From NCBI RefSeq assembly GCF_016905005.1, contig NZ_JADIKC010000007.1, forward strand, positions 363,305 through 427,304: a DNA stretch of 64,000 nt. Direction: 5' to 3'. Below the pieces are notes generated by a model that was not told the origin of the DNA, made no database searches, and saw nothing but the letters and a program-made list of their open reading frames with translations. Shown piece by piece: positions 40,869-49,316 of this stretch. Each line of letters starts with the position of its first letter. Position 1 is the stretch's first letter. The stretch is from Dyella kyungheensis (GTDB lineage Bacteria > Pseudomonadota > Gammaproteobacteria > Xanthomonadales > Rhodanobacteraceae). The translations under genes and the position numbers were made by a program.

Positions 40869-42137
40869 ATGAGCCTGCGACTGCGCCTGATTGCCATGAA
40901 CTTCCTGCAATTCTTCGTGTGGGGGTCGTGGCTGCTTACCATCGGCGCATACTGGTTCCAGACCAAGCACTGGTCAGGCGCGCAGTTCGGCGCGATCTTC
41001 TCGACCATGGGCATCGCCTCGCTGTTCATGCCGTCCATTGCCGGCGTGATCGCGGACAAGCACATCAACGCGGAAAAGCTCTACGGCCTGTTCCACATCG
41101 GCGGCGCGATCGTGCTGTTCTGCGTGCCGATGGTGCAGTCCCCGGGCCTGATGTTCTGGGTGATGCTGATCAACATGATGTTCTACATGCCGACCATCGC
41201 GCTTTCGGTGGCGGTGGCGTTCAACGCGCTCAAGAGCGACGGCAAGGACGTGGTTCGCGATTTTCCGCCGATCCGCGTGTGGGGCACGGTGGGTTTCATC
41301 GCCGCGCTGTGGACGGTGAGCCTGCTGCACCTGGAAACCTCGTCGGGCCAGTTCTACGTGGCCTCGGGCGCGTCGCTGCTGCTGGGCCTTTACGCCTTCA
41401 CGCTGCCGCCCTGCCCGCCGCGCTTCCAGCGCCGCGACAACCAGTCGTTGCTGGACACCTTCGGCCTCACCTCGTTCAAGCTGTTTCGCGACGCGCGCAT
41501 GGCGGTGTTCTTCATCTTTTCGATGCTGCTGGGTGCGGCGCTGCAGCTGACCAACGCCTACGGCGATACGTTCCTGCACGACTTCGCCAAGATGGATGCG
41601 TACAAGGATCTGGTGGCGGTGCGTTACCCCGCCATCATCATGTCCATCTCGCAGATTTCCGAAACGCTGTTCATCCTGGCCATTCCGTTCTTCCTGCGCC
41701 GCTTCGGCATCAAGACGGTGATGCTGATCAGCATGCTGGCGTGGACGCTGCGCTTTGGCCTGTTTGCCTTTGGCGATCCGGGCGCGGGCCTGTGGATGAT
41801 CGTGCTGTCGTGCATCGTGTACGGCATGGCGTTCGACTTCTTCAATATCTCCGGCCAGTTGTTCGTGGAAGGCCAGAGCGATCCGTCCATCCGCGCCAGC
41901 GCGCAGGGCCTGTTCATGCTGATGACCAACGGCGTCGGCGCGGTGCTGGGCAGCTCGATCAGCGGCCTGGTGATCGAGGCGTTCTTCACCCATCCGGACC
42001 AGAGCAAGGACTGGCACGGCATCTGGATCACCTTCGCCAGCTATTCGCTGATCGTGTCGGTGTTGTTCATGGTGCTGTTCAAGCACAAGCACGACCGGGT
42101 GGCGGCGGAAGCGCTGGCGGCCAAGATCGCGCACTGA
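40869..42137 (+). CDS. Nucleoside:H+ symporter family (NupG/XapB-like) transporter
   Basis: A 422-residue MFS-type transporter with about twelve membrane segments. The N-terminus RLRLIAMNFLQFFVWGSWLL and the following GIASLFMPSIAGVIADKHI are typical of the NupG/XapB nucleoside permease family. FPPIRVWGTVGFIAA and the C-terminal FFNISGQLFVEGQSD also fit. It probably imports nucleosides by proton symport across the inner membrane. The gene stands alone, with BIME 5 immediately downstream. Confidence 0.85.
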   Translation: MSLRLRLIAMNFLQFFVWGSWLLTIGAYWFQTKHWSGAQFGAIFSTMGIASLFMPSIAGVIADKHINAEKLYGLFHIGGAIVLFCVPMVQSPGLMFWVMLINMMFYMPTIALSVAVAFNALKSDGKDVVRDFPPIRVWGTVGFIAALWTVSLLHLETSSGQFYVASGASLLLGLYAFTLPPCPPRFQRRDNQSLLDTFGLTSFKLFRDARMAVFFIFSMLLGAALQLTNAYGDTFLHDFAKMDAYKDLVAVRYPAIIMSISQISETLFILAIPFFLRRFGIKTVMLISMLAWTLRFGLFAFGDPGAGLWMIVLSCIVYGMAFDFFNISGQLFVEGQSDPSIRASAQGLFMLMTNGVGAVLGSSISGLVIEAFFTHPDQSKDWHGIWITFASYSLIVSVLFMVLFKHKHDRVAAEALAAKIAH

Positions 42138-42150
42138 GCCAAACTGCTTT

Positions 42151-42236
42151 CCTTGTGGGAGCGCACTTGTGCGCGACAAACCTACGAAGCGGTGAATTGA
42201 AGTGTGGCTGTCGCGCACGAGTGCGCTCCCACAAGG
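42151..42236. repeat. BIME 5: paired inverted REP, GTGG type
   Basis: Arms of 27 nt (42151-42177 and 42210-42236) are inverted copies with one mismatch. They carry GTGG and the GCGCAC-TT-GTGCGC palindrome. The spacer shares GACAAACCTAC with copy 4. It lies between the nucleoside transporter and dusB. Confidence 0.87.
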
Positions 42237-42273
42237 GTTTTCCAGCCTGGATACACTGGATTTTCCGGCCGGG

Positions 42274-42279
42274 TACAAT
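42274..42279 (+). promoter_or_regulatory. Putative dusB -10 element giving a leaderless transcript
   Basis: TACAAT, then 6 nt (AGCCGG), then the dusB ATG. This is the same geometry as at apaG. GATACA (42250-42255) could serve as a weak -35 with an 18-nt spacer. No Shine-Dalgarno is present between box and ATG. Confidence 0.5.
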
Positions 42280-42285
42280 AGCCGG

Positions 42286-43272
42286 ATGCAGATCGGCCCC
42301 TACCGCATCGACCCGCCCGTGGTGCTCGCGCCCATGGCCGGGGTCACCGACAAGCCTTTTCGCCTGCTGTGCAAACGGCTGGGCGCGGGCTTGGCCGTGT
42401 CGGAAATGACCAACGCCGATCCCCGCCTGTGGCGGACGCGCAAGTCGCTGCAGCGAATGGATCACGAGGGCGAGCCCGAGCCCGTCAGCGTGCAGATCGC
42501 CGGCTACGACCCCAGCATGCTGGCCGAAGCGGCGCGCTACAACGCGGACAACGGCGCCCAGATCATCGACATCAACATGGGTTGCCCGGCCAAGAAGGTC
42601 TGCAATGTGTGGTCCGGTTCCGCGCTGCTGCAGGACGAGCCGCTGGTGGCGCGCATCGTCAAAGCCGTGGTCGATGCGGTCGACATCCCGGTGACGCTGA
42701 AGATCCGCACCGGCTGGGATCGGCAGAACAAGAACGCGCTGACCATCGCGAAGATCGCCGAAGACGCCGGCATTGCCGCGCTCGCCGTGCATGGCCGTAC
42801 GCGCGCCGACAAATACGAAGGCGAAGCGGAGTACGACACCATCGCTGCCGTCAAGGCCAGCGTGCGCATACCCGTGCTCGCCAATGGCGATGTGCTGACG
42901 CCGCAACAGGCGAAGCATGTGCTCGACGTCACCGGCGCCGACGCCGTGATGGTGGGCCGCGGTGCGCAGGGACGGCCGTGGATTTTCCGCGAGATCGCCC
43001 ACTACCTCGCCACCGGCGAGAGCCTGCCCGAGCCGACGGCGGCCGAGGTATGCGAGATCCTGCTGCATCACCTGGAACATCTGTACGCGTTCTACGGCGA
43101 ATTGCAGGGCGTGCGCATCGCACGCAAACATCTGGGCTGGTATGCCAAGGACCGGCCGGAAAACGCCGCGTTCCGCAACGTGGTCAATCGCGCGGAAAAT
43201 GCCCAGGATCAGCTGCGCCTGACGCGCGAGTATTTCGCCAGCCTGCACGACGGCGTGCGGCTCGCCGCCTGA
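42286..43272 (+). CDS. dusB: tRNA-dihydrouridine synthase B
   Basis: FMN-dependent enzyme that reduces uridine 17 (and related D-loop positions) of tRNA, 328 residues. Signatures are VVLAPMAGVTDKPFRLLCKR, SVQIAGYDP, IDINMGCPAKKVCNVWSGSA (catalytic Cys in the Dus motif), LKIRTGWD, HGRTRADKYEG and VMVGRGAQGRPWIFREI. The start at 42286 puts the AP(M)AGVTD motif at the usual distance. No fis gene follows, unlike the dusB-fis pair of many gammaproteobacteria. A 10-bp hairpin follows the stop. Confidence 0.93.
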   Translation: MQIGPYRIDPPVVLAPMAGVTDKPFRLLCKRLGAGLAVSEMTNADPRLWRTRKSLQRMDHEGEPEPVSVQIAGYDPSMLAEAARYNADNGAQIIDINMGCPAKKVCNVWSGSALLQDEPLVARIVKAVVDAVDIPVTLKIRTGWDRQNKNALTIAKIAEDAGIAALAVHGRTRADKYEGEAEYDTIAAVKASVRIPVLANGDVLTPQQAKHVLDVTGADAVMVGRGAQGRPWIFREIAHYLATGESLPEPTAAEVCEILLHHLEHLYAFYGELQGVRIARKHLGWYAKDRPENAAFRNVVNRAENAQDQLRLTREYFASLHDGVRLAA

Positions 43273-43280
43273 GCAACGAT

Positions 43281-43308
43281 ATCCGGGCCGCCAATCGACG
43301 GCCCGGAT
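43281..43308. terminator. Shared hairpin between converging dusB and CsgG-SH3 genes
   Basis: Perfect 10-bp stem ATCCGGGCCG/CGGCCCGGAT (43281-43290 with 43299-43308), 8-nt loop. It lies between two convergent stop codons and could act in both directions; there is no T-run. Confidence 0.6.
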
Positions 43309-43316
43309 GACTCAAC

Positions 43317-44276
43317 TCAGTGCGACAGCTGCAGCAGGGTGGACGACACCCAACCCTTGTTGCCCAGTTCGTCTTCCACTTCCCACATGGTGCCCTGCTT
43401 GTTGCCGGTGGGATAAAGCATCATGCCCGGATCGAGCGTGCGCACCGCCGAGCCGCCGGTGGCGCTGGCCAGCAGATGACCCGGCTTGAGCATGGTCACG
43501 GCCTGCTGCGCGCCCGCCTGCGAAGCGTTCGATGGCAACGAACCCAACTGCGCCACCATCTTGTTGTACGCCTGCAGGTAGGCCATGGTGACGACCTGGC
43601 CGATCTCGGTGTTGGCGTATCCGCCCACGCCCGCACCGCCCACGCCACTGGCGCCCCATAGCGCGCCGCCACTGCTGAAACCGATGTCGTTCTTCTTGGC
43701 GCTGCCATCGGCCGTGGCCACCTGTTCGGACGAGCGCACGTCGGTCAGGGTCAGCACCACGTCGGCGGTCTTGCTGGAAATGCTGAGGTTGCCGGCGAGG
43801 CGCCCCACCTTGCTGCCGCCGAGCAGGCCGCCGAGCACGCTGCCCACCGAGGTGCCGCCGGCATCCTTGTTGCTGGAGATCAGGTCCGGGACGAGCACAT
43901 AGTCGGCCGCCTTGATCTGCCCCTTGCCCACGTTGGAACGCACACGCAGGTCGCCGTTGGCGGCCAGGTCGCGCTCCTGCTGCGCCATGGCCATGCCGGC
44001 ACCGCGATCGACCAGGGTGAAGCAGCCCGACTTGGCCACGAATACCTTGATCAGCTTGGTCGGCGACGGCAGCTGGCGCTCGCTCCACCAGTCCACGCCG
44101 CGCTCGGGTTCTTCTACCGCCAGCGTGCCCAGCTTGGTCGCGCAGGTGGGGATCTGCGTCATCTGCGCGGCGCGTTGATCCTGGGCGCTTTCCGCATGGA
44201 CGGACATGCCGGCCGCCATGATCAGCGCAAAACTCCATGCTCCGCCCCTGATGGCGGTTCTCTTGCAACGATCCAT
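43317..44276 (-). CDS. CsgG-like secreted protein with C-terminal SH3-like domain
   Basis: A 319-residue exported protein with a signal peptide ending SVHA|ES. Residues about 40-250 resemble the CsgG/curli-assembly type periplasmic domain: FTLVDRGAGMAMAQQERDLA, then KAADYVLVPDLISSN, ISSKTADVVLTLTDVRSSEQ and a Gly-rich loop (ALWGASGVGGAGVGGYANTE). The last about 55 residues (VRTLDPGMMLYPTGNKQGTM, WEVEDELGNKGWVSSTLL) look like a bacterial SH3 domain. No lipobox is present, so it differs from true CsgG lipoproteins. The start at 44276 has GGAAGGG upstream. Its function is unknown; a cell-envelope role is inferred. Confidence 0.7.
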   Translation of the reverse strand: MDRCKRTAIRGGAWSFALIMAAGMSVHAESAQDQRAAQMTQIPTCATKLGTLAVEEPERGVDWWSERQLPSPTKLIKVFVAKSGCFTLVDRGAGMAMAQQERDLAANGDLRVRSNVGKGQIKAADYVLVPDLISSNKDAGGTSVGSVLGGLLGGSKVGRLAGNLSISSKTADVVLTLTDVRSSEQVATADGSAKKNDIGFSSGGALWGASGVGGAGVGGYANTEIGQVVTMAYLQAYNKMVAQLGSLPSNASQAGAQQAVTMLKPGHLLASATGGSAVRTLDPGMMLYPTGNKQGTMWEVEDELGNKGWVSSTLLQLSH

Positions 44277-44496
44277 TTGCCCTTCCTTACGTGATTGAAA
44301 CTGCTGCAAACGCTCGCGCGCGAGCGCCCCTGTAAACTTAAGAAAGGTCTCAATCACGAAGCGACGGATATAGCGGCGAACATCGCAGAATCTTGTAGGC
44401 CAATTCCTACTGAGCGTAAAAATGTCGGGGAAAGGCCGCAAACCCTTGCGCAACGCCAGCCGGCATGATGGCCGCCAGCTTGCTACCGTCACCTTC

Positions 44497-45420
44497 ATGC
44501 CCCTACCCATTTTTCGTCGCCCATGGCTATCGCGGATAACCGGCACCCTGCTACTGAGCGGGCTCGCACTGTTGCTCGCCGGATGCGAGGCGACGCTGTT
44601 CGCCGGGCTCAACGCCACCAATGCGCGCAAGGACATCGTCGAACAGCACGGCATCGTGTTCGACGCGACACACACGTTGGCATTGGACGTCTATGCGCCC
44701 ACTCACGCGGAGCACGCACCCATCGTGGTCTTCTTCTACGGCGGCACCTGGGTACGCGGCGAACGCGCCTGGTATCGCTTCGTGGGCACGACGCTGGCTG
44801 CGCATGGCGTCATCACGGTGATTCCCGATTACCGCAAATACCCGCAGGTGAAACTCGATGGCTTCATGCAGGATGCCGCCGAGGCCGTCGCCTGGACGCA
44901 CGCACACGCGGCAGAGATCGGCGGCTCACCCGACGATGTCTTCGTGATGGGGCACTCGGCCGGTGGCCAGATCGCCGCCCTGCTGGCGACGGACCCGCAA
45001 TGGCTGGGCGGCCACGGCTTGAAGCCGACGGAGCTGGCCGGCTTCATCGGTCTCGCCGGCTGCTACGACTTCGTACCCGTGCCGCAGGACGATCCGATCA
45101 TGCTTGGCGTCTTCGGCAGCACGGTCGAGCAACAGCGTCGCGGGCAGCCGGTCAGCTACGTGCACGGCGCCGAGCCGCCGATGCTGTTGCTGCAAGGCAC
45201 CGACGACGGCGAAGTGGAACCGTCGAACGCGATCTCGCTCTACCGGGCCACGCAGGCTGTGCATGGTGACAGCACGTTGCGCACCTATCCCGGCGTGGGG
45301 CATGAAGCGTTGCTGTTCAGCCTGTCGCGGCCGCTGCGTGGCGGTGCGCCGGCGCTGGGCGACATCCTCGCCTTCATTGCGGCGCATCCGCACGCCAAAG
45401 CTGCCACACACGCTCCCTGA
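44497..45420 (+). CDS. Lipoprotein alpha/beta hydrolase (esterase/lipase-like)
   Basis: A 307-residue protein whose signal sequence ends in the lipobox LLAGC with Cys30, followed by Glu, so it is probably an outer-membrane lipoprotein. The hydrolase domain has VVFFYGGTWVRGERAWYR (an HGG-like oxyanion motif with Tyr in place of His), VFVMGHSAGGQIAALLA (nucleophile Ser), and LLQGTDDGEVEPSN and GVGHEALL for Asp and His. The BD-FAE/esterase family is likely; the substrate is unknown. The start at 44497 was chosen for signal-peptide length; an upstream ATG at 44422 is possible. Confidence 0.75.
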   Translation: MPLPIFRRPWLSRITGTLLLSGLALLLAGCEATLFAGLNATNARKDIVEQHGIVFDATHTLALDVYAPTHAEHAPIVVFFYGGTWVRGERAWYRFVGTTLAAHGVITVIPDYRKYPQVKLDGFMQDAAEAVAWTHAHAAEIGGSPDDVFVMGHSAGGQIAALLATDPQWLGGHGLKPTELAGFIGLAGCYDFVPVPQDDPIMLGVFGSTVEQQRRGQPVSYVHGAEPPMLLLQGTDDGEVEPSNAISLYRATQAVHGDSTLRTYPGVGHEALLFSLSRPLRGGAPALGDILAFIAAHPHAKAATHAP

Positions 45421-45496
45421 GCGCGCTGCGACACTTTCCCTCCACAAGCGTCGGCGTAGCGTTGCAGATCCACGTTCCCAGCGAGCGGATGCCGTC

Positions 45497-46327
45497 GTGA
45501 ACAGCATCGTCACCGGTGAGTTTCCCTATATCCACGGCTTTTCGTCGGACGAGCAATCGCGCCTGATCCGTCAGGCGCGCATGTTCGAGACCACGCTGTT
45601 CAGCCGCATCGACTACAGCGAGGCTTCGCGTCTGCTCGAAGTCGGTTGCGGCGTGGGTGCGCAGACGGAAATCCTGCTGCGGCGCTTTCCGCATCTTGAA
45701 GTGACTGGCGTGGATCGCTCCGGGGCGCAGTTGGAAGCGGCCGAACGCCATCTGGCCCAGTCCGCCTGGTGCACGTCGCGCTACACGCTGCAGCAGGCCG
45801 ATGCTACCGATCTGCCGTTTCCCGATCGAAGCTTCGATGCGGCGTACCTGTGCTGGGTGCTGGAACACATGCCCAGTCCCGCGCGCGTGCTGAGCGAACT
45901 GCGCCGCGTGCTCAGCCCCGGCGCGGTGGTGTACGTCACCGAAGTGCTCAACACTTCGTTCTTTCTCGATCCGTATTCACCGCATCTGCTGCGTTACTGG
46001 ATGGCCTTCAACGACTACCAGTACGACAGCGGCGGCGATCCGTTCATCGGCGCCAAGTTGGGCAACCTGCTGCTGGCCGGCGGCTATCGCGATGTGCAGA
46101 CCGAGGTGAAGAGTTTCCACCTCGACAATCGCCAGCCCGGCAAGCGCAAACAGATGATGGCGTTCTGGGAAGAACTGCTGCTCTCGGCGGCCGACCAGCT
46201 GGTGGCCACCGGCAAGGTCGACACCGCGACGGTCGAGGGCATGCGCAGCGAATTGCAGGCGGTGCGCAACGATCCGAACGCGGTGTTCTTTTTCGCCTTC
46301 GTGCAGGCGCGGGCGTTGGTTTACTGA
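45497..46327 (+). CDS. Class I SAM-dependent methyltransferase
   Basis: A 276-residue methyltransferase. SAM motif I is RLLEVGCGVGAQTEILLRRF (about residues 45-64), motif II region VTGVDRSGAQLEAAERH, and LPFPDRSFDAAYLCWVLEHM for motif III/IV. Small-molecule methyltransferases of the UbiE/COQ5 type share this pattern, and the substrate cannot be named. The GTG start at 45497 was chosen because it lies just upstream of the conserved FPYIHGFSSDEQSRLIRQA; there is no strong ribosome site. The stop overlaps the convergent SGNH-hydrolase gene by 7 nt. Confidence 0.78.
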   Translation: MNSIVTGEFPYIHGFSSDEQSRLIRQARMFETTLFSRIDYSEASRLLEVGCGVGAQTEILLRRFPHLEVTGVDRSGAQLEAAERHLAQSAWCTSRYTLQQADATDLPFPDRSFDAAYLCWVLEHMPSPARVLSELRRVLSPGAVVYVTEVLNTSFFLDPYSPHLLRYWMAFNDYQYDSGGDPFIGAKLGNLLLAGGYRDVQTEVKSFHLDNRQPGKRKQMMAFWEELLLSAADQLVATGKVDTATVEGMRSELQAVRNDPNAVFFFAFVQARALVY

Positions 46328-47016
46328 GCCGGCTTGGCGACGAAGCCGTAGCCGGCCAGCACGGGTTTCAACGCGGCGATCCACAGCGCGTAACCGGTCG
46401 GCTGCATGTGCAGGCCGTCGGGGCGGAACAGTTCGGGACGCGGCTTGCCTTGCGCATCGACCATCGCCGGTGCGATGTCGAGGAAACGGATGTTGTTCTG
46501 CGTGGCGGCCCAGTCGCGGATCTTGTCGTTGGCGGCCTTCATGGTCGGCCACAGCGCGAGGCGCGCGATGCTGGGCTTGATCGAGATGTAGACGATGGGC
46601 ACGGCGGGAACGCCCTGGCGCGCACGCGCCACGAACTGCTGGAACGAAGCGAGCACTTGCTCGGGCGTGGCGCCGTCGTTGACGTCGTTGTCGCCGGCAT
46701 ACATCACGATCAGCTTGGGCTGGTAAGGCCACACGATCTGCTTGGCGTAATAGGTGGAGTCGGGCAGCGCCGAACCGCCGAAGCCGCGGTTGATCACGGG
46801 GATGCCCGGAAAATCCTGCGCCAGCGACTTCCAGAACTGGATCGACGAGCTGCCGATGAACAGAACCCCGTGCTGGGCCGGCGGATGCTGGTGGTCGGCG
46901 GCCACGAAGGCGGCGATGTCGGCCTGCCAATGCGAGGGTGGCTGGCTGTCGGCATGGGCAAACGCCGAGGCAACCAGGGACGCTGCGAGAAAGATCAGTC
47001 CGGTCAATCGCTTCAT
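46321..47016 (-). CDS. SGNH/GDSL-family secreted hydrolase
   Basis: A 231-residue secreted protein with a signal peptide ending AFAHA|DS. SGNH blocks are present: FIGSSSIQFWKSL (block I, GSSS in place of GDSL), INRGFGGSALPDS (block II Gly), VMYAGDNDVNDG (block III, GDND) and FRPDGLHMQPTGY (block V, DGLH). This is typical of the esterase/acetylhydrolase group acting on carbohydrates or lipids. The start at 47016 has an AGGAG site. Its stop overlaps the convergent methyltransferase stop by 7 nt. Confidence 0.85.
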   Translation of the reverse strand: MKRLTGLIFLAASLVASAFAHADSQPPSHWQADIAAFVAADHQHPPAQHGVLFIGSSSIQFWKSLAQDFPGIPVINRGFGGSALPDSTYYAKQIVWPYQPKLIVMYAGDNDVNDGATPEQVLASFQQFVARARQGVPAVPIVYISIKPSIARLALWPTMKAANDKIRDWAATQNNIRFLDIAPAMVDAQGKPRPELFRPDGLHMQPTGYALWIAALKPVLAGYGFVAKPAQ

Positions 47017-47046
47017 GCAACTTCTCCTGCGGGGGGCGGGAGTTCG

Positions 47047-47074
47047 ATTATGGATGTCTCGACAGGTATGTCTA
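47047..47074 (-). promoter_or_regulatory. Putative promoter of the SGNH hydrolase gene
   Basis: On the minus strand TAGACA (47069-47074), a 16-nt spacer, and CATAAT (47047-47052), about 30 nt upstream of the ATG. Confidence 0.5.
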
Positions 47075-47226
47075 GCCAATGGCACGCATGTTCGAGAGCA
47101 GAGTCGACGCCTGGCGCGATCACCGCGGACCCGCCATTCGTCCCAGCAGCGGCACCATTCGTCACTTCATGCTTGTCGGCTCGTCGGGCGGGCGCAGAGT
47201 GGCGTCATTCCCATCGGAGTACGCCC

Positions 47227-49050
47227 ATGCATCGTCGCGATCTGCTCAAGGCCGCCCTTGCCCTGCCCTTGCTGCCCTGGGCGATGTCGCCCACTGTCGC
47301 CGGCGCCCGTCAGGCGCTCAGTGCGGTGGGCACGTGGCACTCGCGGGTGCGTCCGGGCCAACCGGGTTGGCCGACATCGGCGCAATGGGACGAACTGAGC
47401 CATGCGGTCGGCGGCCGGCTGCAACGTCTGCAGTCGCCATTCGAACACTGCGGCACCGGCGATGCGGCCTGCCAGGAGGCGCTGAAGCAGGTGCGCAATC
47501 CCTACTACCTGGGCGATACCCCATCGCTCACCCAGACCAGCGGTTGGGCCGATGCTTGGACCTCGCGCCCCAGCGTCTATGCCGTGGCAGCGGAGAACAC
47601 CAGCGACGTGGTGGCCGCGGTGAACTTCGCCCGCAAACACCATCTGCGGCTGGTGGTGAAAGGCGGCGGGCACAGCTACCAGGGCACCTCGGATGCGCCC
47701 GACTCGCTGCTGATCTGGACGCGCCACATGAACCAGATCGCGCTGCATGACGCCTTTGTTCCGCAAGGTTGCGAAGGGCCTGCACGGCCGGCTGTCACGG
47801 TGGAAGCCGGTGCGATGTGGGTGGACGCATACAACGCCGTCACCACCAAAGCGGGCCGCTACGTGCAGGGTGGCGGCTGCATGACGGTGGGTGTCGCCGG
47901 CCTGGTGCAGAGCGGCGGCTTCGGCAGTTTTTCCAAGCGTTTCGGTACGGCCAGCGGCAATCTGCTGGAAGCCGAGGTAGTCACGGCCGACGGCAAGGTC
48001 CACACGGTGAACGCCTGCCGCGAACCGGAGCTGTTCTGGGCCATCAAGGGTGGCGGCGGGGGCAGTCTTGGCGTGGTGACCAGGCTGACCCTGCTGACGC
48101 ACGATCTGCCGGACACCTTCGGCGCCGTGTTCGGCAGCGTGCAGGCCGATTCGGATCAGGCCTATCGCGCACTCCTGGCGCAGACCATGCGCTTCTACCG
48201 CGATGCACTGTTCAACCCGCACTGGGGCGAGCAGCTGACGTTCCATGGCGACAACACGCTGCATCTGTCGATGGTGTTCCAGGGCTTGAGCAAGCAGGAA
48301 GCGGAGCAGGTGTGGGCGCCGTTCTTCGCCTGGATCAAGGCCCGCAACGCGTATCGCTTCAAGAACGAGGTGCAGGTGATCGCCATGCCCGCCCGGCACT
48401 TCTGGGATGCGGAGTTCTTTCGCCAGCACGCGCCGCAACTGATCGTTGCCGACAGCCGTCCCGATGCGCCGCCTGACCGTGTGCTGTGGGCCGGCGACGA
48501 GGGACAGGTCGGCCAGTTCATCCACGGCTACCGCTCCGCCTGGCTGCCGCAGTCGCTGCTCGACGAACGCCGGCTCGACGCGCTCGCCGAGGCGATGTTC
48601 CAGGCCACGCGTCACTGGGGCTTCTCGCTGCATTTCAACAAGGGACTTGCCGGTGCGCCCGCCGATGCCATCGCCCGTTCGCGCGACACCGCCATGAATC
48701 CCGGTGCGATGGATGCATTCGCCCTGGCCATCACCGGCAGCGAGAGCAAGCCTGCCTTTCCGGGCATGCCCGGCAACACACCCAATCTCGAGCGGGCCCG
48801 CCAGGACAAACAAGGCAACGACCAGTGCATGGACGCCCTGCTGACGGTCGCGCCCGGCGCCGGCTCCTATGTCTCGGAAAGCGACTATTTCGAACGCGAC
48901 TGGCAAACCTCGTTCTGGGGCGGCAATTACCCGCGGCTGGCCGCCGCCAAGCGCCGGTACGACCCGGAAGGCCTGTTCTTCGTGCGCCACGGCGTGGGCA
49001 GCGAGGGCTGGAGCGACGACGGCTTCACGCGTCTGAAGCCGCCTGTTTGA
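47227..49050 (+). CDS. Exported berberine-bridge-enzyme-like FAD oxidase with bicovalent flavin motif
   Basis: A 607-residue protein with an N-terminal sequence MHRRDLLKAALALPLLPWAM resembling a Tat signal (RRDLL), consistent with export of a folded flavoprotein. The FAD domain has VVKGGGHSYQGTSDAPDSLL with His149, and GGGCMTVGVAGLVQSGGFGS with Cys218. Together these are the 8-alpha-histidyl and 6-S-cysteinyl FAD attachment residues of bicovalent BBE-type oxidases. The C-terminal BBE motif is NYPRLAAAKRRYDPEGLFFV. Such enzymes oxidise sugars, oligosaccharides or alkaloids; the substrate is not predictable. A hairpin (49063-49091) and terminator (49129-49147) follow. Confidence 0.82.
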   Translation: MHRRDLLKAALALPLLPWAMSPTVAGARQALSAVGTWHSRVRPGQPGWPTSAQWDELSHAVGGRLQRLQSPFEHCGTGDAACQEALKQVRNPYYLGDTPSLTQTSGWADAWTSRPSVYAVAAENTSDVVAAVNFARKHHLRLVVKGGGHSYQGTSDAPDSLLIWTRHMNQIALHDAFVPQGCEGPARPAVTVEAGAMWVDAYNAVTTKAGRYVQGGGCMTVGVAGLVQSGGFGSFSKRFGTASGNLLEAEVVTADGKVHTVNACREPELFWAIKGGGGGSLGVVTRLTLLTHDLPDTFGAVFGSVQADSDQAYRALLAQTMRFYRDALFNPHWGEQLTFHGDNTLHLSMVFQGLSKQEAEQVWAPFFAWIKARNAYRFKNEVQVIAMPARHFWDAEFFRQHAPQLIVADSRPDAPPDRVLWAGDEGQVGQFIHGYRSAWLPQSLLDERRLDALAEAMFQATRHWGFSLHFNKGLAGAPADAIARSRDTAMNPGAMDAFALAITGSESKPAFPGMPGNTPNLERARQDKQGNDQCMDALLTVAPGAGSYVSESDYFERDWQTSFWGGNYPRLAAAKRRYDPEGLFFVRHGVGSEGWSDDGFTRLKPPV

Positions 49051-49062
49051 GGCCCGCCGGCA

Positions 49063-49147
49063 AGGCCCCGGCTGACACCCGGCCGGGGCCTATGCGACAC
49101 CCTTGGAGTATTCTGGCCGCTTGCGCCGCCGCCCTTTGGGCGGTTTT
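49063..49147 (+). terminator. Oxidase terminator region
   Basis: First, a perfect 10-bp stem (49063-49072 with 49082-49091) without a T-run. Then CCGCCC-TTT-GGGCGG-TTTT (49129-49147), a typical short intrinsic terminator. Confidence 0.7.
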
Positions 49148-49238
49148 GGCGTCTCCGGGGCACCCCGGAAAAGGGCCGCAAAGCCGTCCAAATGGCTGAA
49201 TCGGCATGAAATCGTCATGTGCGGCCGCCAAGCTGAGG

Positions 49239-49267
49239 CTGCAAACCCGGGGTAGGCCGTGTATCAT
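49239..49267 (+). promoter_or_regulatory. Putative metK promoter
   Basis: CTGCAA (49239-49244), 17-nt spacer, TATCAT (49262-49267). The start would fall near 49274, giving a leader of about 43 nt, too short for a SAM or SAH riboswitch. AAGGAAGG lies about 13 nt before the ATG. Confidence 0.6.
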
Positions 49268-49316
49268 GCGCCACCCTCTTTCATCTCTTCATCCGTAAGG
49301 AAGGATATAACCCGCG

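Noticed and set aside
39673..42236. CRISPR array
   Set aside because: The repeats are widely and irregularly spaced inverted pairs, with no regular spacers and no cas genes; they fit BIMEs.
49148..49316. SAM/SAH riboswitch before metK
   Set aside because: The best promoter leaves a leader of only about 43 nt, too short for known SAM or SAH aptamers.
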